DNA from: Nonomuraea muscovyensis
Lineage (GTDB): Bacteria > Actinomycetota > Actinomycetes > Streptosporangiales > Streptosporangiaceae
Reading direction: 5' to 3'
Length of the DNA: 64,000 bases
Assembly: GCF_014207745.1 (NCBI RefSeq)
Contig: NZ_JACHJB010000002.1
Coordinates: 310,001-374,000, forward strand
Part shown: positions 16,819 through 25,297 of the stretch, piece by piece
Numbering within the stretch: position 1 is the stretch's first letter
How the letters are laid out: each line of letters starts with the position of its first letter
Program-made: the position numbers and the translations under genes
The notes under the pieces: model-generated
Databases searched by the model: none
Seen by the model: the letters and a program-made list of their open reading frames with translations, nothing else
What the model was told of the DNA's origin: nothing

Positions 16819-18488
16819 TCCGGCTTCCCGAACGCAAGGCGAGATCGGAGACGAAGAACGCCATCCGCCGCACCCCGCTACGGCTCGACCGCCGCGAGCA
16901 GCTCGACCGGCTCGCCTGCCGGCCCGTCGACGTCCTCGTCGTCGGCGGCGGCGTCACCGGCTGCTACACCGCGCTGGACGCCGCCACCCGCGGCCTGTCC
17001 GTCGCGCTGGTCGAACGGGACGACTTCGCCTCCGGCACCTCGTCCAAGTCGTCGAAGATGGTGCACGGCGGCCTGCGCTACATCGAGCAGGGCAACCTGC
17101 CGCTGGTCCGGCGCTCGCTGCTCGAACGCCAGCGGTTCCGCCGCAACGCGCCGCACCTGGTGCAGCGGCTGCCGTTCGTCTTTCCCGTGCTCACCCAGGA
17201 CGGCGTCTTCGACGCGCGCATCGCCAAGGCCTTCGAGGGCCTGCTGTGGACCTACGATCTGGCCGGAGGGTGGCGGATCGGACGGCTGCACAGGCGGCTC
17301 ACCGTGCCGGAAGTCCTCGTCCGCGCCCCGCGCCTGCGCGCCGACCGGCTCAAGGGCGGCCTGCTCTACTACGACAGCCGCACCGACGACGCGCGTCTGA
17401 CCCTGACCATCGCGCGGACCGCCGCGCACTTCGGGGCGACCGTGCTGAACGGCGCCGACTGCCGCGCGCTCATCCGCGAGGGCGGCCGGGTGCGCGGCGC
17501 CACCGTCGAGGTCGACGGCCGGGAGGTGGACGTACGCGCCGGGGTGGTGATCAACGCGACCGGGGTCTGGTCGGACACCCTCGACGGGCTGTCGGACCCC
17601 GGCCACCGGCCCCGCGTCCGCCCCGCGAAGGGCGTGCACATCATGGTGCCGTGGACCCGGCTGCCGGTGGACGGCACCGTGACCGTGCCCATCCCCGGCC
17701 GGGCCCGCCGCGCCACCTGCACCCGGTGGGGCGACGTGGTCGTGGTCGGCACGACCGACACCGACTACGGGGGTTGCCTGGACGAGGTGCTGTGCACCCG
17801 CGAGGAGATGGACTACCTCCTCGACGGCGCCAACACCGCCTTCGACGCCGACCTCGGCCCGGCCGACGTGATCGGCTCGATGGCGGGGCTGCGGCCCCTG
17901 GTCGGCGGCAAGGAGGGCGCCACCCTCGACATGAGCCGCGACCACCGCGTCTCGACGGACGCGCACGGGTTGGTCACCGTCACCGGCGGCAAGCTCACCA
18001 CCAGCCGTCACATGGGCGAGCTGGTGGTCGACGAGGCGCTGAAGGTGCTCGGCCGCCGGGCCCGCTGCCGGACGGCGCGGCTGCCTCTGCTCGGCGGCGC
18101 CGGCTACGACGCGGAGGCCACCTCGGCCACCGGGGGAGTGGGCGCCCACCTTGGCGAGCGGTACGGAACAGAAGCGCGTTTCGTGGCCGACCTCTTCGCC
18201 GAGGACCCGTCCCTCATCGAGCCGATCATCGAGGGCGCCGGCCACCTGCGCGCCGAGGTGGTCTACGCGGCCCGGTGCGAGCTGGCGCGGACCGTCGACG
18301 ACGTGCTGTCACGCCGCACCCGGATGCGGCTGTTCGCCCGTGACCTGTCGGTGAAGGCGGCCCCGGAGGTCGGCCGGCTGCTCCAGCGGGAGCTGGGCCT
18401 GTCCGACGAGGAGGTCGCCCGCCAGGTCGACGACTACGTCTCCGGCGTCGAGCGGGAGAAGACCGTACTGATGGAAGGACTCTCATGA
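16815..18488 (+). CDS. glpD: Glycerol-3-phosphate dehydrogenase, FAD-dependent
   Basis: A 557-residue aerobic glycerol-3-phosphate dehydrogenase that oxidises sn-glycerol 3-phosphate to dihydroxyacetone phosphate at the membrane, passing electrons to quinone. The FAD-binding V-V-G-G-G-V-T-G-C-Y lies at about residues 41-50, followed by the GlpD hallmark D-D-F-A-S-G-T-S-S-K-S-S-K-M and H-G-G-L-R-Y. The C-terminal helical domain is complete. The GTG start at 16815 overlaps the kinase stop by 4 bp and its own stop overlaps the next ATG, so the operon is translated in a coupled way. The assignment to GlpD is strong; a related polyol-phosphate substrate remains possible in view of the odd kinase. 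Confidence 0.9.
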   Translation: MIRLPERKARSETKNAIRRTPLRLDRREQLDRLACRPVDVLVVGGGVTGCYTALDAATRGLSVALVERDDFASGTSSKSSKMVHGGLRYIEQGNLPLVRRSLLERQRFRRNAPHLVQRLPFVFPVLTQDGVFDARIAKAFEGLLWTYDLAGGWRIGRLHRRLTVPEVLVRAPRLRADRLKGGLLYYDSRTDDARLTLTIARTAAHFGATVLNGADCRALIREGGRVRGATVEVDGREVDVRAGVVINATGVWSDTLDGLSDPGHRPRVRPAKGVHIMVPWTRLPVDGTVTVPIPGRARRATCTRWGDVVVVGTTDTDYGGCLDEVLCTREEMDYLLDGANTAFDADLGPADVIGSMAGLRPLVGGKEGATLDMSRDHRVSTDAHGLVTVTGGKLTTSRHMGELVVDEALKVLGRRARCRTARLPLLGGAGYDAEATSATGGVGAHLGERYGTEARFVADLFAEDPSLIEPIIEGAGHLRAEVVYAARCELARTVDDVLSRRTRMRLFARDLSVKAAPEVGRLLQRELGLSDEEVARQVDDYVSGVEREKTVLMEGLS

Positions 18489-20038
18489 TCAGCAGGCAGA
18501 CCGTCACCCACCCGTTCAACCGGGGCGACTACGTGGTCGGCGCGCCCACGCCGCCCCGGTGGGCGGCCGCCTGCCCGCCCGGCACGGGCCCGGCGAGCCT
18601 GCAGGCCGCCGTGGTGGAGGTTGCGGCCGGGGTTCTGACGGAACTGCGCTCGGTCGCGGCGGCCGTGCACACCGACCGCGACGAGGTGATCCGCCGTACC
18701 CGCGACTGGTGGGCGGGCACGTCCATCGGCGAGACGGACGGCGAGCCGGCCACCCCCGACGCCGTGATCGTCGAGGTGGCCGACGAGGAGCAGGTCGCCG
18801 CCGTGGTGCGGATCTGCCGGGCGCACGGCCTCCCGCTGACGGTCTCGGCCGGCCGCAGCAATGTGCTGGGGGCCGCCCTGCCGGTGTTCGGCGGGGTCGT
18901 GCTGGACGTGTGCCGGCTCAACCGGATCGTCTCCTTCGACGCCGAGTCGATGATCGTCGAGGTGCAGGCGGGGATGTTCGGCGACCTGTTCGAGAAGGAG
19001 CTCCAGGAGGAGCACGGCGTCACCACCGGGCACTGGCCGTCGGCGTTCGCCATCTCCACCGTCGGCGGCTGGGCCGCCTGCCGGGGAGCGGGCCAGCTGT
19101 CCACCCGGTACGGGAAGATCGAGGACATGGTCGTCGGCCTCGACGTGGTCCTGCCGGACGGCACCACCGCGAGCTACGGCACCTACCCGCGGGCCGCCGT
19201 GGGTCCCGACCTGCGCCAGCTGTTCATCGGCTCGGAGGGGACCCTCGGCGTGATCACCCGGTTGCGGCTGCGGACGCACCGGTTGCCGGAGTACGCGCGC
19301 GGCCTGGCCTACGGGTTCGGCACGTTCGCCGCCGGTCTCGACGCCTGCCGGGAGATCCTCCAGCGCGGCGCGACCCCCGCCGTGCTGCGCCTGTACGACG
19401 GGCACGAGAGCGGCACGCACTTCGCCGAGCCCGGCACGAATCTGCTGCTCATCGCCGACGAGGGCGACCCCGCGCTGGTGGAGGCCACCATGGCGGTCGT
19501 CGAGGAGGTCTGCGGCGGGCGGGCGACGACGAAGCTGGACGGTGCGGCGGTCCTGGCCCGCTGGCTGGACGAGCGCATGATCGTCGGCAAGTCCGGCGAC
19601 GGGTTCGCCAAGGGGCCCGGTTTCGTCGCCGACACCTGCGAGATCGCCGCGCCGTGGTCGGCACTGCAGGCGATCTACGACGAGGTGGTCGCGGCGGTCG
19701 AGGCCGTCCCGGGGACGCTGCGCGTCTCCGCGCACCAGTCGCACGCCTACACCGACGGCGCCTGCCTGTACTTCTCGCTGCGCGGTGAGGTGGACCGGCC
19801 CCGCCGCCGGGAGTGGTACCGGGCCGCCTGGGACGCGGCCAACGAGGTGCTCATCCGGCACGGCGCCGCGATCAGCCACCACCACGGCGTGGGGCTGCTG
19901 CGCTCGCCGTACGTCGAGCCGGCCCTGGGCAGCGGCTTCGGCACGCTGGTGGCCGTCAAGCAGGCCCTGGACCCGGCCGGCATCATGAACCCGGGCAAGC
20001 TGGGGCTGCCCAGCCCCTTCGGTGCGGTGCGTGATTAA
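18485..20038 (+). CDS. FAD-linked oxidase, alkyl-DHAP synthase-like
   Basis: A 517-residue flavoprotein of the VAO/PCMH family. The FAD domain covers about residues 90-275, with T-V-S-A-G-R-S-N (about 119-126) and G-S-E-G-T-L-G-V-I-T (about 249-258). Near the C terminus I-S-H-H-H-G-V-G-L matches the triple-histidine catalytic motif of alkylglycerone-phosphate synthase (AGPS). AGPS exchanges the acyl group of acyl-DHAP for a fatty alcohol; many actinobacterial relatives have unknown reactions. The ATG at 18485 overlaps the glpD stop. Acting on a DHAP-derived substrate would fit its place after GlpD, but no partner for ether-lipid synthesis is seen. Confidence 0.82.
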   Translation: MISRQTVTHPFNRGDYVVGAPTPPRWAAACPPGTGPASLQAAVVEVAAGVLTELRSVAAAVHTDRDEVIRRTRDWWAGTSIGETDGEPATPDAVIVEVADEEQVAAVVRICRAHGLPLTVSAGRSNVLGAALPVFGGVVLDVCRLNRIVSFDAESMIVEVQAGMFGDLFEKELQEEHGVTTGHWPSAFAISTVGGWAACRGAGQLSTRYGKIEDMVVGLDVVLPDGTTASYGTYPRAAVGPDLRQLFIGSEGTLGVITRLRLRTHRLPEYARGLAYGFGTFAAGLDACREILQRGATPAVLRLYDGHESGTHFAEPGTNLLLIADEGDPALVEATMAVVEEVCGGRATTKLDGAAVLARWLDERMIVGKSGDGFAKGPGFVADTCEIAAPWSALQAIYDEVVAAVEAVPGTLRVSAHQSHAYTDGACLYFSLRGEVDRPRRREWYRAAWDAANEVLIRHGAAISHHHGVGLLRSPYVEPALGSGFGTLVAVKQALDPAGIMNPGKLGLPSPFGAVRD

Positions 20039-20047
20039 GGTGTTCCG

Positions 20048-20659
20048 GTGAGCTCACGCCCGAAACGTCCGATTGATCGGCGCCTGCTGGCCGCGCTGGC
20101 GGACTATCCCGTCATGGCCTCGCTGGTCAGCGTGGCGATGGCGGACACGTTCACCGCCACCTCGACCCCGCTGGGCATCCTCGCCTCGGTCCCGCTCGGC
20201 GACCTGGCGGCCACGGTGCGGCGGACGGTCGACGCGGGCAAGATCGTGTTCGTCAACATGGACTCGACGCCCGGTCTGGGGCACGATCCCGGCGCCCTGT
20301 CCTACCTGCGGGACATCGGGGCGGTGGGCATCTGCTCCACCCGGGCGGCGATCGTGGAGCGGGCTGCCGGGCTCGGCCTGCTGTCCATGCAGAAGGTGTT
20401 CGTGACCGACCGGTCCAACCTCAACCGGAGCCTGCAGGCCATCGCGCGCTCGCGCCCCGACCTCGTGCAGCTCATGCCCGCCGTCGTGCTGCGCTACATG
20501 GAGCAGCAGGCCAGGGATCTCGGCGTGCCCTACCTGGCGGCCGGGTTCGTCCAGGGCGAGGCGGACGTGGTGGAGGCGCTCCAGCACGGCGCGGTGGGGG
20601 TCTGCACCTCGGACGAGAAGCTGTGGGGGTTGCGCCGCTCGGCCCTGCGCGCGTCCTGA
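20048..20659 (+). CDS. glpP: Glycerol-3-phosphate responsive antiterminator
   Basis: A 203-residue GlpP-family protein. In Bacillus subtilis GlpP binds glycerol 3-phosphate and then the leader mRNA of glpD, preventing early termination. The match is recognisable along the whole length: G-I-C-S-T-R-A-A-I, S-M-Q-K-V-F-V-T-D-R-S, P-D-L-V-Q-L-M-P-A-V-V and A-G-F-V-Q-G-E-A-D-V-V-E-A-L with T-S-D-E-K-L-W at the end all parallel the Bacillus protein. The GTG at 20048 is 9 bp after the previous stop, making it the last gene of the operon. A perfect hairpin with a U-rich tail stands in the leader of the same operon, the expected target. Confidence 0.9.
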   Translation: MSSRPKRPIDRRLLAALADYPVMASLVSVAMADTFTATSTPLGILASVPLGDLAATVRRTVDAGKIVFVNMDSTPGLGHDPGALSYLRDIGAVGICSTRAAIVERAAGLGLLSMQKVFVTDRSNLNRSLQAIARSRPDLVQLMPAVVLRYMEQQARDLGVPYLAAGFVQGEADVVEALQHGAVGVCTSDEKLWGLRRSALRAS

Positions 20660-20681
20660 TCATCCTCGGGCATTGCGCCCA

Positions 20682-20715
20682 GGCGGCTCGGCGGTTCACG
20701 GCCCGCCGAGCCGCC
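20682..20715 (+). terminator. Terminator of the glycerol-phosphate operon
   Basis: GGCGGCTCGGCG (20682-20693) pairs perfectly with CGCCGAGCCGCC (20704-20715) across a 10-base loop, 23 bp after the glpP stop and before the exporter gene. It probably separates the operon from the downstream gene. Confidence 0.65.
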
Positions 20716-20749
20716 GTCAGCCGTGCCCGTACCTCGGAAGGACCACCGT

Positions 20750-21772
20750 ATGACGCCGGCCAGGCCGGACCTGTCAGCTCCGCCCCCCGGACCGCGGCCG
20801 CCCAGGGGTGGCGAGGCCCACACCGATGGCGGACCCCGCACGGGAAGGCAGCCGCGTGCGGCGGCCAAGCCCCGTAGCGGGGCGCGTACGGCGGGCAGGG
20901 CTCGCAGGTGGGCAGGTGCCCGCTCGGCGGTGCTGGCTCCGCCGCTCTTCGTCGTGCTCTGGAGCAGCGCCTTCATCGCGGGCATCCCCGGGGTCGCGGC
21001 CGCGCCGCCGCTCCTGCTGATGTTCGCCCGCTTCGCGGTGGCCGGGACGCTGCTGGCCGGATACGCCCTGATCACCCGCGCCCCCTGGCCGCGCGGCCGG
21101 GCACTGGCGCACATCGCCGTCTCCGGGCTCCTCATGCAGGCCGTCCAGTTCGGCAGCTTCTACACCGTGCTCGGCATGGGGTTCCCGGCCGCCGTCATCT
21201 CGCTCGTCCAGGGGCTCAGCCCGATCGTGGTCGCGCTGGCCGCCCGGTTCCTCGGCGAGCCGGTCACCGGGCGGCAGTGGCTCGGGTTCGCGCTCGGGGC
21301 GTCCGGTGTGCTGCTCGCGGTGGCCGACCGGGTGAGCCTGTCGGCCTGGGGAGTGGTGCTGTGCCTGGTCGGGTTGGCCGGGCTCAGCGCCGGCACCCTC
21401 TACCAGAAGCGCTTCGTCCCCGCCATGGACGTCCGCACCGGCACCGCCACCCAGCTTCTCGCCAGTGCCCCGGCGGTCGGCCTGGTCTGCCTGGCCGTCG
21501 AGACGCCGCGGGTGTCGGACTGGACGGCGTTCGGCGGGTCGGTGGCCTGGATGGTGCTGGTCAACTCCATCGCGGCGTTCATCCTGCTCAACACCATGCT
21601 GGCGCGCTCGTCCGCCAGCCGGGTCAGCACCGTGTTCTTCCTGACGCCGGCGGTGACGGCGGTGCTGGCCTGGCTGCTGGCCGGGCAGTCTCTGCATCCG
21701 CTCGCCGTCGCCGGGCTCGCGCTCGGCGGCGCCGGTGTCCTGCTCGCCAACCACCGGCCCCGGCTCCGGTGA
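20750..21772 (+). CDS. EamA/DMT family transporter
   Basis: A 340-residue drug/metabolite transporter of the EamA (DMT) superfamily with ten predicted membrane segments in two repeated halves, the usual form for amino-acid or metabolite exporters. An unusually long basic, Pro/Arg-rich N-terminal tail (about 60 residues) precedes segment 1. The ATG at 20750 follows GGAAGGA; an earlier ATG at 20723 has no such site. It stands after the glycerol-phosphate operon terminator and converges with a secreted hydrolase. The substrate is unknown. Confidence 0.87.
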   Translation: MTPARPDLSAPPPGPRPPRGGEAHTDGGPRTGRQPRAAAKPRSGARTAGRARRWAGARSAVLAPPLFVVLWSSAFIAGIPGVAAAPPLLLMFARFAVAGTLLAGYALITRAPWPRGRALAHIAVSGLLMQAVQFGSFYTVLGMGFPAAVISLVQGLSPIVVALAARFLGEPVTGRQWLGFALGASGVLLAVADRVSLSAWGVVLCLVGLAGLSAGTLYQKRFVPAMDVRTGTATQLLASAPAVGLVCLAVETPRVSDWTAFGGSVAWMVLVNSIAAFILLNTMLARSSASRVSTVFFLTPAVTAVLAWLLAGQSLHPLAVAGLALGGAGVLLANHRPRLR

Positions 21773-21890
21773 CCTGGTCCGGGGGCCGGAAACGGCCGGC
21801 GGCTCTTCGGGGCCACAGCTCGGCCATCCGCCGCGGCGGGGGCGGGCTGCCTGGTAGCCGTAGGCCCCCGACACCGCTGCGAGGGCATCG

Positions 21891-21921
21891 GGCCCGGCGA
21901 CCCGTGGCGGGTCGCCGGGCC
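21891..21921. terminator. Bidirectional hairpin terminator
   Basis: GGCCCGGCGACCCG (21891-21904) and CGGGTCGCCGGGCC (21908-21921) form a 14-bp perfect stem with a 3-base loop, between the convergent EamA transporter and the secreted hydrolase. Confidence 0.75.
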
Positions 21922-21933
21922 GGTAACCGGTGG

Positions 21934-23517
21934 TCAGCTCGGGATTGCGCTGCCCTCGCAACCATCGCCGATCTGGCCCGTCTCGAAGTACCGCACCACG
22001 TCGGCCGCGCACTTGGGCACCCGGGTGGTCGACACGTGCACATCGTCGGCGACCGTGTAGACGGTGCCGCCGATGGCGCGCCGCGTCTGCAGCGTCCAGT
22101 CGTAGACGGACATGAACTCGTGCAGGTGCCCCGCCAGCACCAGTGACCCGCTGCCCCGCTTCAACGTGGCCTGCTGCACCGGCAGCGGCCAGCCGGGACA
22201 CATGACGGGCAGTCCCCAGGACCGGCCGGTCGCCGGGTGGCGCTTCACGAGCTGCTGGTAGTCACGCCAGGCGGTGTCGAAACCGGCCCGGCTGCTGTCC
22301 TCGTTGCAAGCGACGGCCAGGTTCATGGTCCTGTTCAGTGTTTCGGGCGCGCCGGGCACGGGCGTCCCCATCATCGGCGCGCCGAGCAGTTCCTTGACGG
22401 TGGGCGGGGCGGTGGTGCCCGTCGCCGTCCGCAGTTCGGCCAGCGCCTTGCCCGCGCGCACCCACTCGGTCGAGTTACGCCTGGCCAGGTCGGCGACGGC
22501 CGAGCCGTCGATGGGCCGCTGCAGGTCGGTGTAGATCTTGGGGCTCTTGTCGTACGTACTGACCAGCTTCGCCACCTCCTCGCGCACCGTCCGTGCGGTG
22601 GCACCCAGACCGTAGGTCCCGTCGCGGCGGGCCAGCCAGGCGGCCATGCGCCCGAAGTTACGCTCGGCCGCCTCCGCGCTGTCCTTGGCGTGCTCGTCAA
22701 TACGGGTCCACGGCGGCGCCACGCTGTCCAGGAAGGCCCGTCCGGTGTGCCCGGGGAACAGGCTGCGGTACACCATGCCCAGATAGGTGCCCCAGGAGAA
22801 GCCGAGCAGGTTGAGTTTGCTCTCACCCAGCGCGGTCCGTACCAGATCCAGGTCCTTGGCCACGTTCTCGGTGGTGAGCTGTCCGAGGAAAGCGGGGTCA
22901 GAGCGTCCGCACTTCTGGTTGGCGGCGACCTGGGCGTCGTATATCTTCCTGGCCGCCTCCTTGATCAGCGTGCCGGGCTCCTGCGGGCCGTTTGGCGAGG
23001 AGGTGCAGGCGACCTTGGTGCTGTACCCGACCCCGCGCGGGTCGAAGCCAATGATGTCGTATCGCTCGTTGAGCCCCGCCATCTCCTCGTTCCTGAGCGC
23101 GGCCCGCAGGACCGGGTCCAGATATCCGCTGTTGCCCGGCCCGCCCGGCAGGACGGCAACGGCGCCGAGCCGGTGGGCCTCGTCCGTGGCGGCCAGCCGG
23201 GTCACCGCGATGTCGATCTTCCGCCCGCCGGGGTCACGATGGTTCAGCGGGACGCTGACCGTGCCGCACTCCAAGCGCTTCATCAAGGAGCGGAACGCCG
23301 CAACCTTGTCCTCCGCTACCCCCAGGCTGCGAATCACCTCATCGGAGTAGGCCGGGCAGGATTTCCACTGCACGGACGACACACCGGAGCTCGAGCTGGG
23401 GTTCGCGGTGGCGCTCGCGCTCACGGCGACGGTAGCGGTGGCACCCGCCGCGGAAGGATGCGCCGCCAACCCCGCCAGCGCCAGGCCCAGTGCGGTCAGT
23501 GAAGTTCGGTACGTCAT
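21934..23517 (-). CDS. Secreted alpha/beta hydrolase, tripeptidyl-aminopeptidase-like
   Basis: A 527-residue exported alpha/beta-fold hydrolase of the TAP/proteinase type. The ATG at 23517 opens a signal peptide (MTYRTSLTALGLALAGLAA, then HPSAAGA). The oxyanion region P-G-G-P-G-N-S-G is typical and the nucleophile elbow is G-F-S-W-G-T-Y. Where the family usually has G-x-x-D-P-x-T for the acid residue, this protein reads A-G-H-L-H-E-F-M-S, so a Glu may stand in for the Asp; the histidine is in A-D-D-V-H-V-S-T. Such enzymes cut N-terminal peptides or activate secreted substrates. Family sure, substrate and activity unproven. Confidence 0.84.
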   Translation of the reverse strand: MTYRTSLTALGLALAGLAAHPSAAGATATVAVSASATANPSSSSGVSSVQWKSCPAYSDEVIRSLGVAEDKVAAFRSLMKRLECGTVSVPLNHRDPGGRKIDIAVTRLAATDEAHRLGAVAVLPGGPGNSGYLDPVLRAALRNEEMAGLNERYDIIGFDPRGVGYSTKVACTSSPNGPQEPGTLIKEAARKIYDAQVAANQKCGRSDPAFLGQLTTENVAKDLDLVRTALGESKLNLLGFSWGTYLGMVYRSLFPGHTGRAFLDSVAPPWTRIDEHAKDSAEAAERNFGRMAAWLARRDGTYGLGATARTVREEVAKLVSTYDKSPKIYTDLQRPIDGSAVADLARRNSTEWVRAGKALAELRTATGTTAPPTVKELLGAPMMGTPVPGAPETLNRTMNLAVACNEDSSRAGFDTAWRDYQQLVKRHPATGRSWGLPVMCPGWPLPVQQATLKRGSGSLVLAGHLHEFMSVYDWTLQTRRAIGGTVYTVADDVHVSTTRVPKCAADVVRYFETGQIGDGCEGSAIPS

Positions 23518-23703
23518 GCGGATCAGTAGTAGAGCAGCGGTTGTTTCCTTACCGTTTCTGTGAGGATGGTCGCCCGCCCTACGCAGACTCTCAAGATCCA
23601 CGCCAAACCGTCAGGTTCGATGGGTCCGGACAACGACTGTCTGGAAGCATCGAAGATGACAGCGAGAGGTGCTCCCGACCTGGGCACTGTCAGAGCATCT
23701 TGT

Positions 23704-24026
23704 GTGAGCTTCGATCTTGCTGTTCTTGCTCTGGTGCCAGGTGAGACCGCGGAGGCGGCCCAGGCGATGCTGGAGCGCTGTCGGGGTAGGGTCCATCCCG
23801 AGGGGGAGCTTGATCAGCGGATCGTGGACTTCTATGACGAGCTCCGCGCTGCTTTTCCCGATCACGGAGAGCAGGGCGAGGAGTCGCGTGGATGTCCGCG
23901 CCGCTGAACGTCGGCATCGACCACGTCATCATGAACATGTCCTTCTCGGCGAAGAGCGATCCGGCCATCCGGCTCGTTGAGGACCTTGCCGGGCGGCTTG
24001 GCCTCGCGATCTATGACTTCCAGTGA
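23704..24026 (+). pseudogene. Frameshifted small conserved gene
   Basis: A small actinobacterial protein gene broken by one missing base. The first part, from GTG at 23704, encodes VSFDLAVLALVPGETAEAAQ and runs to D-H-G-E-Q-G-E-E. The frame then breaks near 23887, and the next frame continues with W-M-S-A-P-L-N-V-G-I-D-H-V and F-S-A-K-S-D-P-A-I to a stop at 24024. Restoring a single C in TCGCGTGG (to TCGCCGTGG) rejoins the two parts as a S-P-W-M sequence. I recognise the pattern from hypothetical proteins of about 110-130 residues but know no function. It may also be a sequencing error. Confidence 0.65.
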
Positions 24027-24164
24027 CGGCGGCCATGAGAGGCGGTTCTGAGCCACAGCGTGTCCTACCTGCGGAATCGTGTCGGACCGGAGGCATGGCA
24101 GGGATCGGCGCCGTCTGGCCGATCTGGCGGCGGCGGGCTCTGATGAGCAGATCGCCCGCTATGG

Positions 24165-24295
24165 CCGCTTGTGAACTGCCGCTGGACCAGGTCGGACGCG
24201 GATGCGGCCCGCTTATCGGTCATGGTGGTGTGGCACCCCTTGCGCCTGTTCACCCCGGCCAGCCCGGCGGCGCGCATCAGCCGGGCTGCTGGGTA
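24165..24295 (-). pseudogene. IS3-family transposase fragment
   Basis: The minus strand encodes A-R-L-M-R-A-A-G-L-A-G-V-N-R-R-K-G and then S-A-S-D-L-V-Q-R-Q-F, a piece of the N-terminal region of an IS3-type OrfB (the part before the DDE core). The rest is missing and the reading frame soon degenerates. It lies inside a decayed zone between a pseudogene and a transporter fragment, so it may have taken part in breaking them. Confidence 0.65.
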
Positions 24296-24299
24296 TGTC

Positions 24300-24553
24300 G
24301 CGCCAGGGCCCAGCGCAACGCCGGCGCCTACCAGGGCCTCAGCCAGACCGGCTACGCCATCTCCGCCATGGTCTCACCGGTGCTTGTCACCGCCATCGCC
24401 ATCGAACACGAAACCGTGGGCTGGCTCGCGCTGGCCGCGCTGTTCGTCGCCGGCGGCACCGGCGCCGCGGCAGTCGCCCGAAGGCACCGCCCCAGAGCAA
24501 CGTCCGTCCCGGACGCACCCGTACCGGCTGGTGCGAGCGCGAAGGCGCGCTGA
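24300..24553 (+). pseudogene. MFS transporter C-terminal fragment
   Basis: The plus strand encodes N-A-G-A-Y-Q-G-L-S-Q-T-G-Y-A-I-S and then two hydrophobic segments (V-L-V-T-A-I-A-I and W-L-A-L-A-A-L-F-V-A-G-G), which is the last third of a 12-segment MFS exporter. Everything upstream is absent and replaced by IS3-type sequence, so this is a truncated remnant. Confidence 0.6.
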
Positions 24554-24598
24554 GTCAGGGTGCTGGGATCATCCGGCGGGAGGTGAACGCCCGGACGC

Positions 24599-25297
24599 TC
24601 ACAGGAGCCGGTGATCTCTGGCGTAGACGGCGGCCTGGGTCCGGTCGCGCAGGCCCAGCCGGCCGAGGATCCGCGAGATGTGGTTCTTCACCGTGCCCTC
24701 GCTGAGGTACATGCGCGCCGCGATCTCCCTGTTGGTCGATCCGGTCGCGATGAGCCGCAGGACCTCGATCTCGCGGGGCGTCAGGACCGAGGCCGGTGAC
24801 GGCCCGGCGTCGCGGCCGGGCTCCGGCTCGGACGGCAGGGCGGCGGCCAGGCGCAGGGTGACCGAGGAGTCGAGCTGGGCGACGCCGGCGGACGCCAGCC
24901 GCACCGCCTCGGCGAGCCGGGCGGCGGGCAGGTTCTTCAGCAGGTAGCCGGCCGCGCCCGCCCGCAGCGCCTCGACGACGTACTCGTCGTTGTCGAAGGT
25001 CGTCAGCATCACCACACGGCAGGCGGGGGCCCGGCGGCGCAGGACCGACACCGCCTCGACACCGCTCATCCGCGGCATGCGGACATCCATGAGGACCACG
25101 TCCGGCTCCAGCGAGAGCGCGGCCTCGACGGCCTCCTGGCCGTCCGCGGCCGTGCCCACGACGACGATGCCGGGCTGGATGCCGAGCAGGGAGGCGATGC
25201 CCTCGCGGACCAGTTCCTGGTCGTCGACGACCAGCACCCGCACGCGCTGCTCGCCGGGCTGGGCCGGGCCGGTGGGATCCGTGGGGGAGAGCGTCAT
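24599..25297 (-). CDS. NarL/LuxR-type response regulator
   Basis: A 232-residue response regulator with a receiver domain (acidic D25-D26, phospho-acceptor D71 in V-V-L-M-D-V-R-M-P, the conserved Lys in L-L-K-N-L-P) and a C-terminal LuxR helix-turn-helix (L-T-P-R-E-I-E-V-L-R-L-I-A, then N-R-E-I-A and G-T-V-K-N-H). It is the cytoplasmic output partner of the histidine kinase encoded just upstream; the kinase stop and this start overlap by the ATGA 4-bp arrangement (25294-25297). The regulon is unknown; the divergent membrane protein at 26891 is one candidate. Confidence 0.93.
   Translation of the reverse strand: MTLSPTDPTGPAQPGEQRVRVLVVDDQELVREGIASLLGIQPGIVVVGTAADGQEAVEAALSLEPDVVLMDVRMPRMSGVEAVSVLRRRAPACRVVMLTTFDNDEYVVEALRAGAAGYLLKNLPAARLAEAVRLASAGVAQLDSSVTLRLAAALPSEPEPGRDAGPSPASVLTPREIEVLRLIATGSTNREIAARMYLSEGTVKNHISRILGRLGLRDRTQAAVYARDHRLL

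Noticed and set aside
20723..20749. Earlier in-frame ATG for the EamA transporter
   Set aside because: It has no ribosome-binding site, while 20750 follows GGAAGGA.
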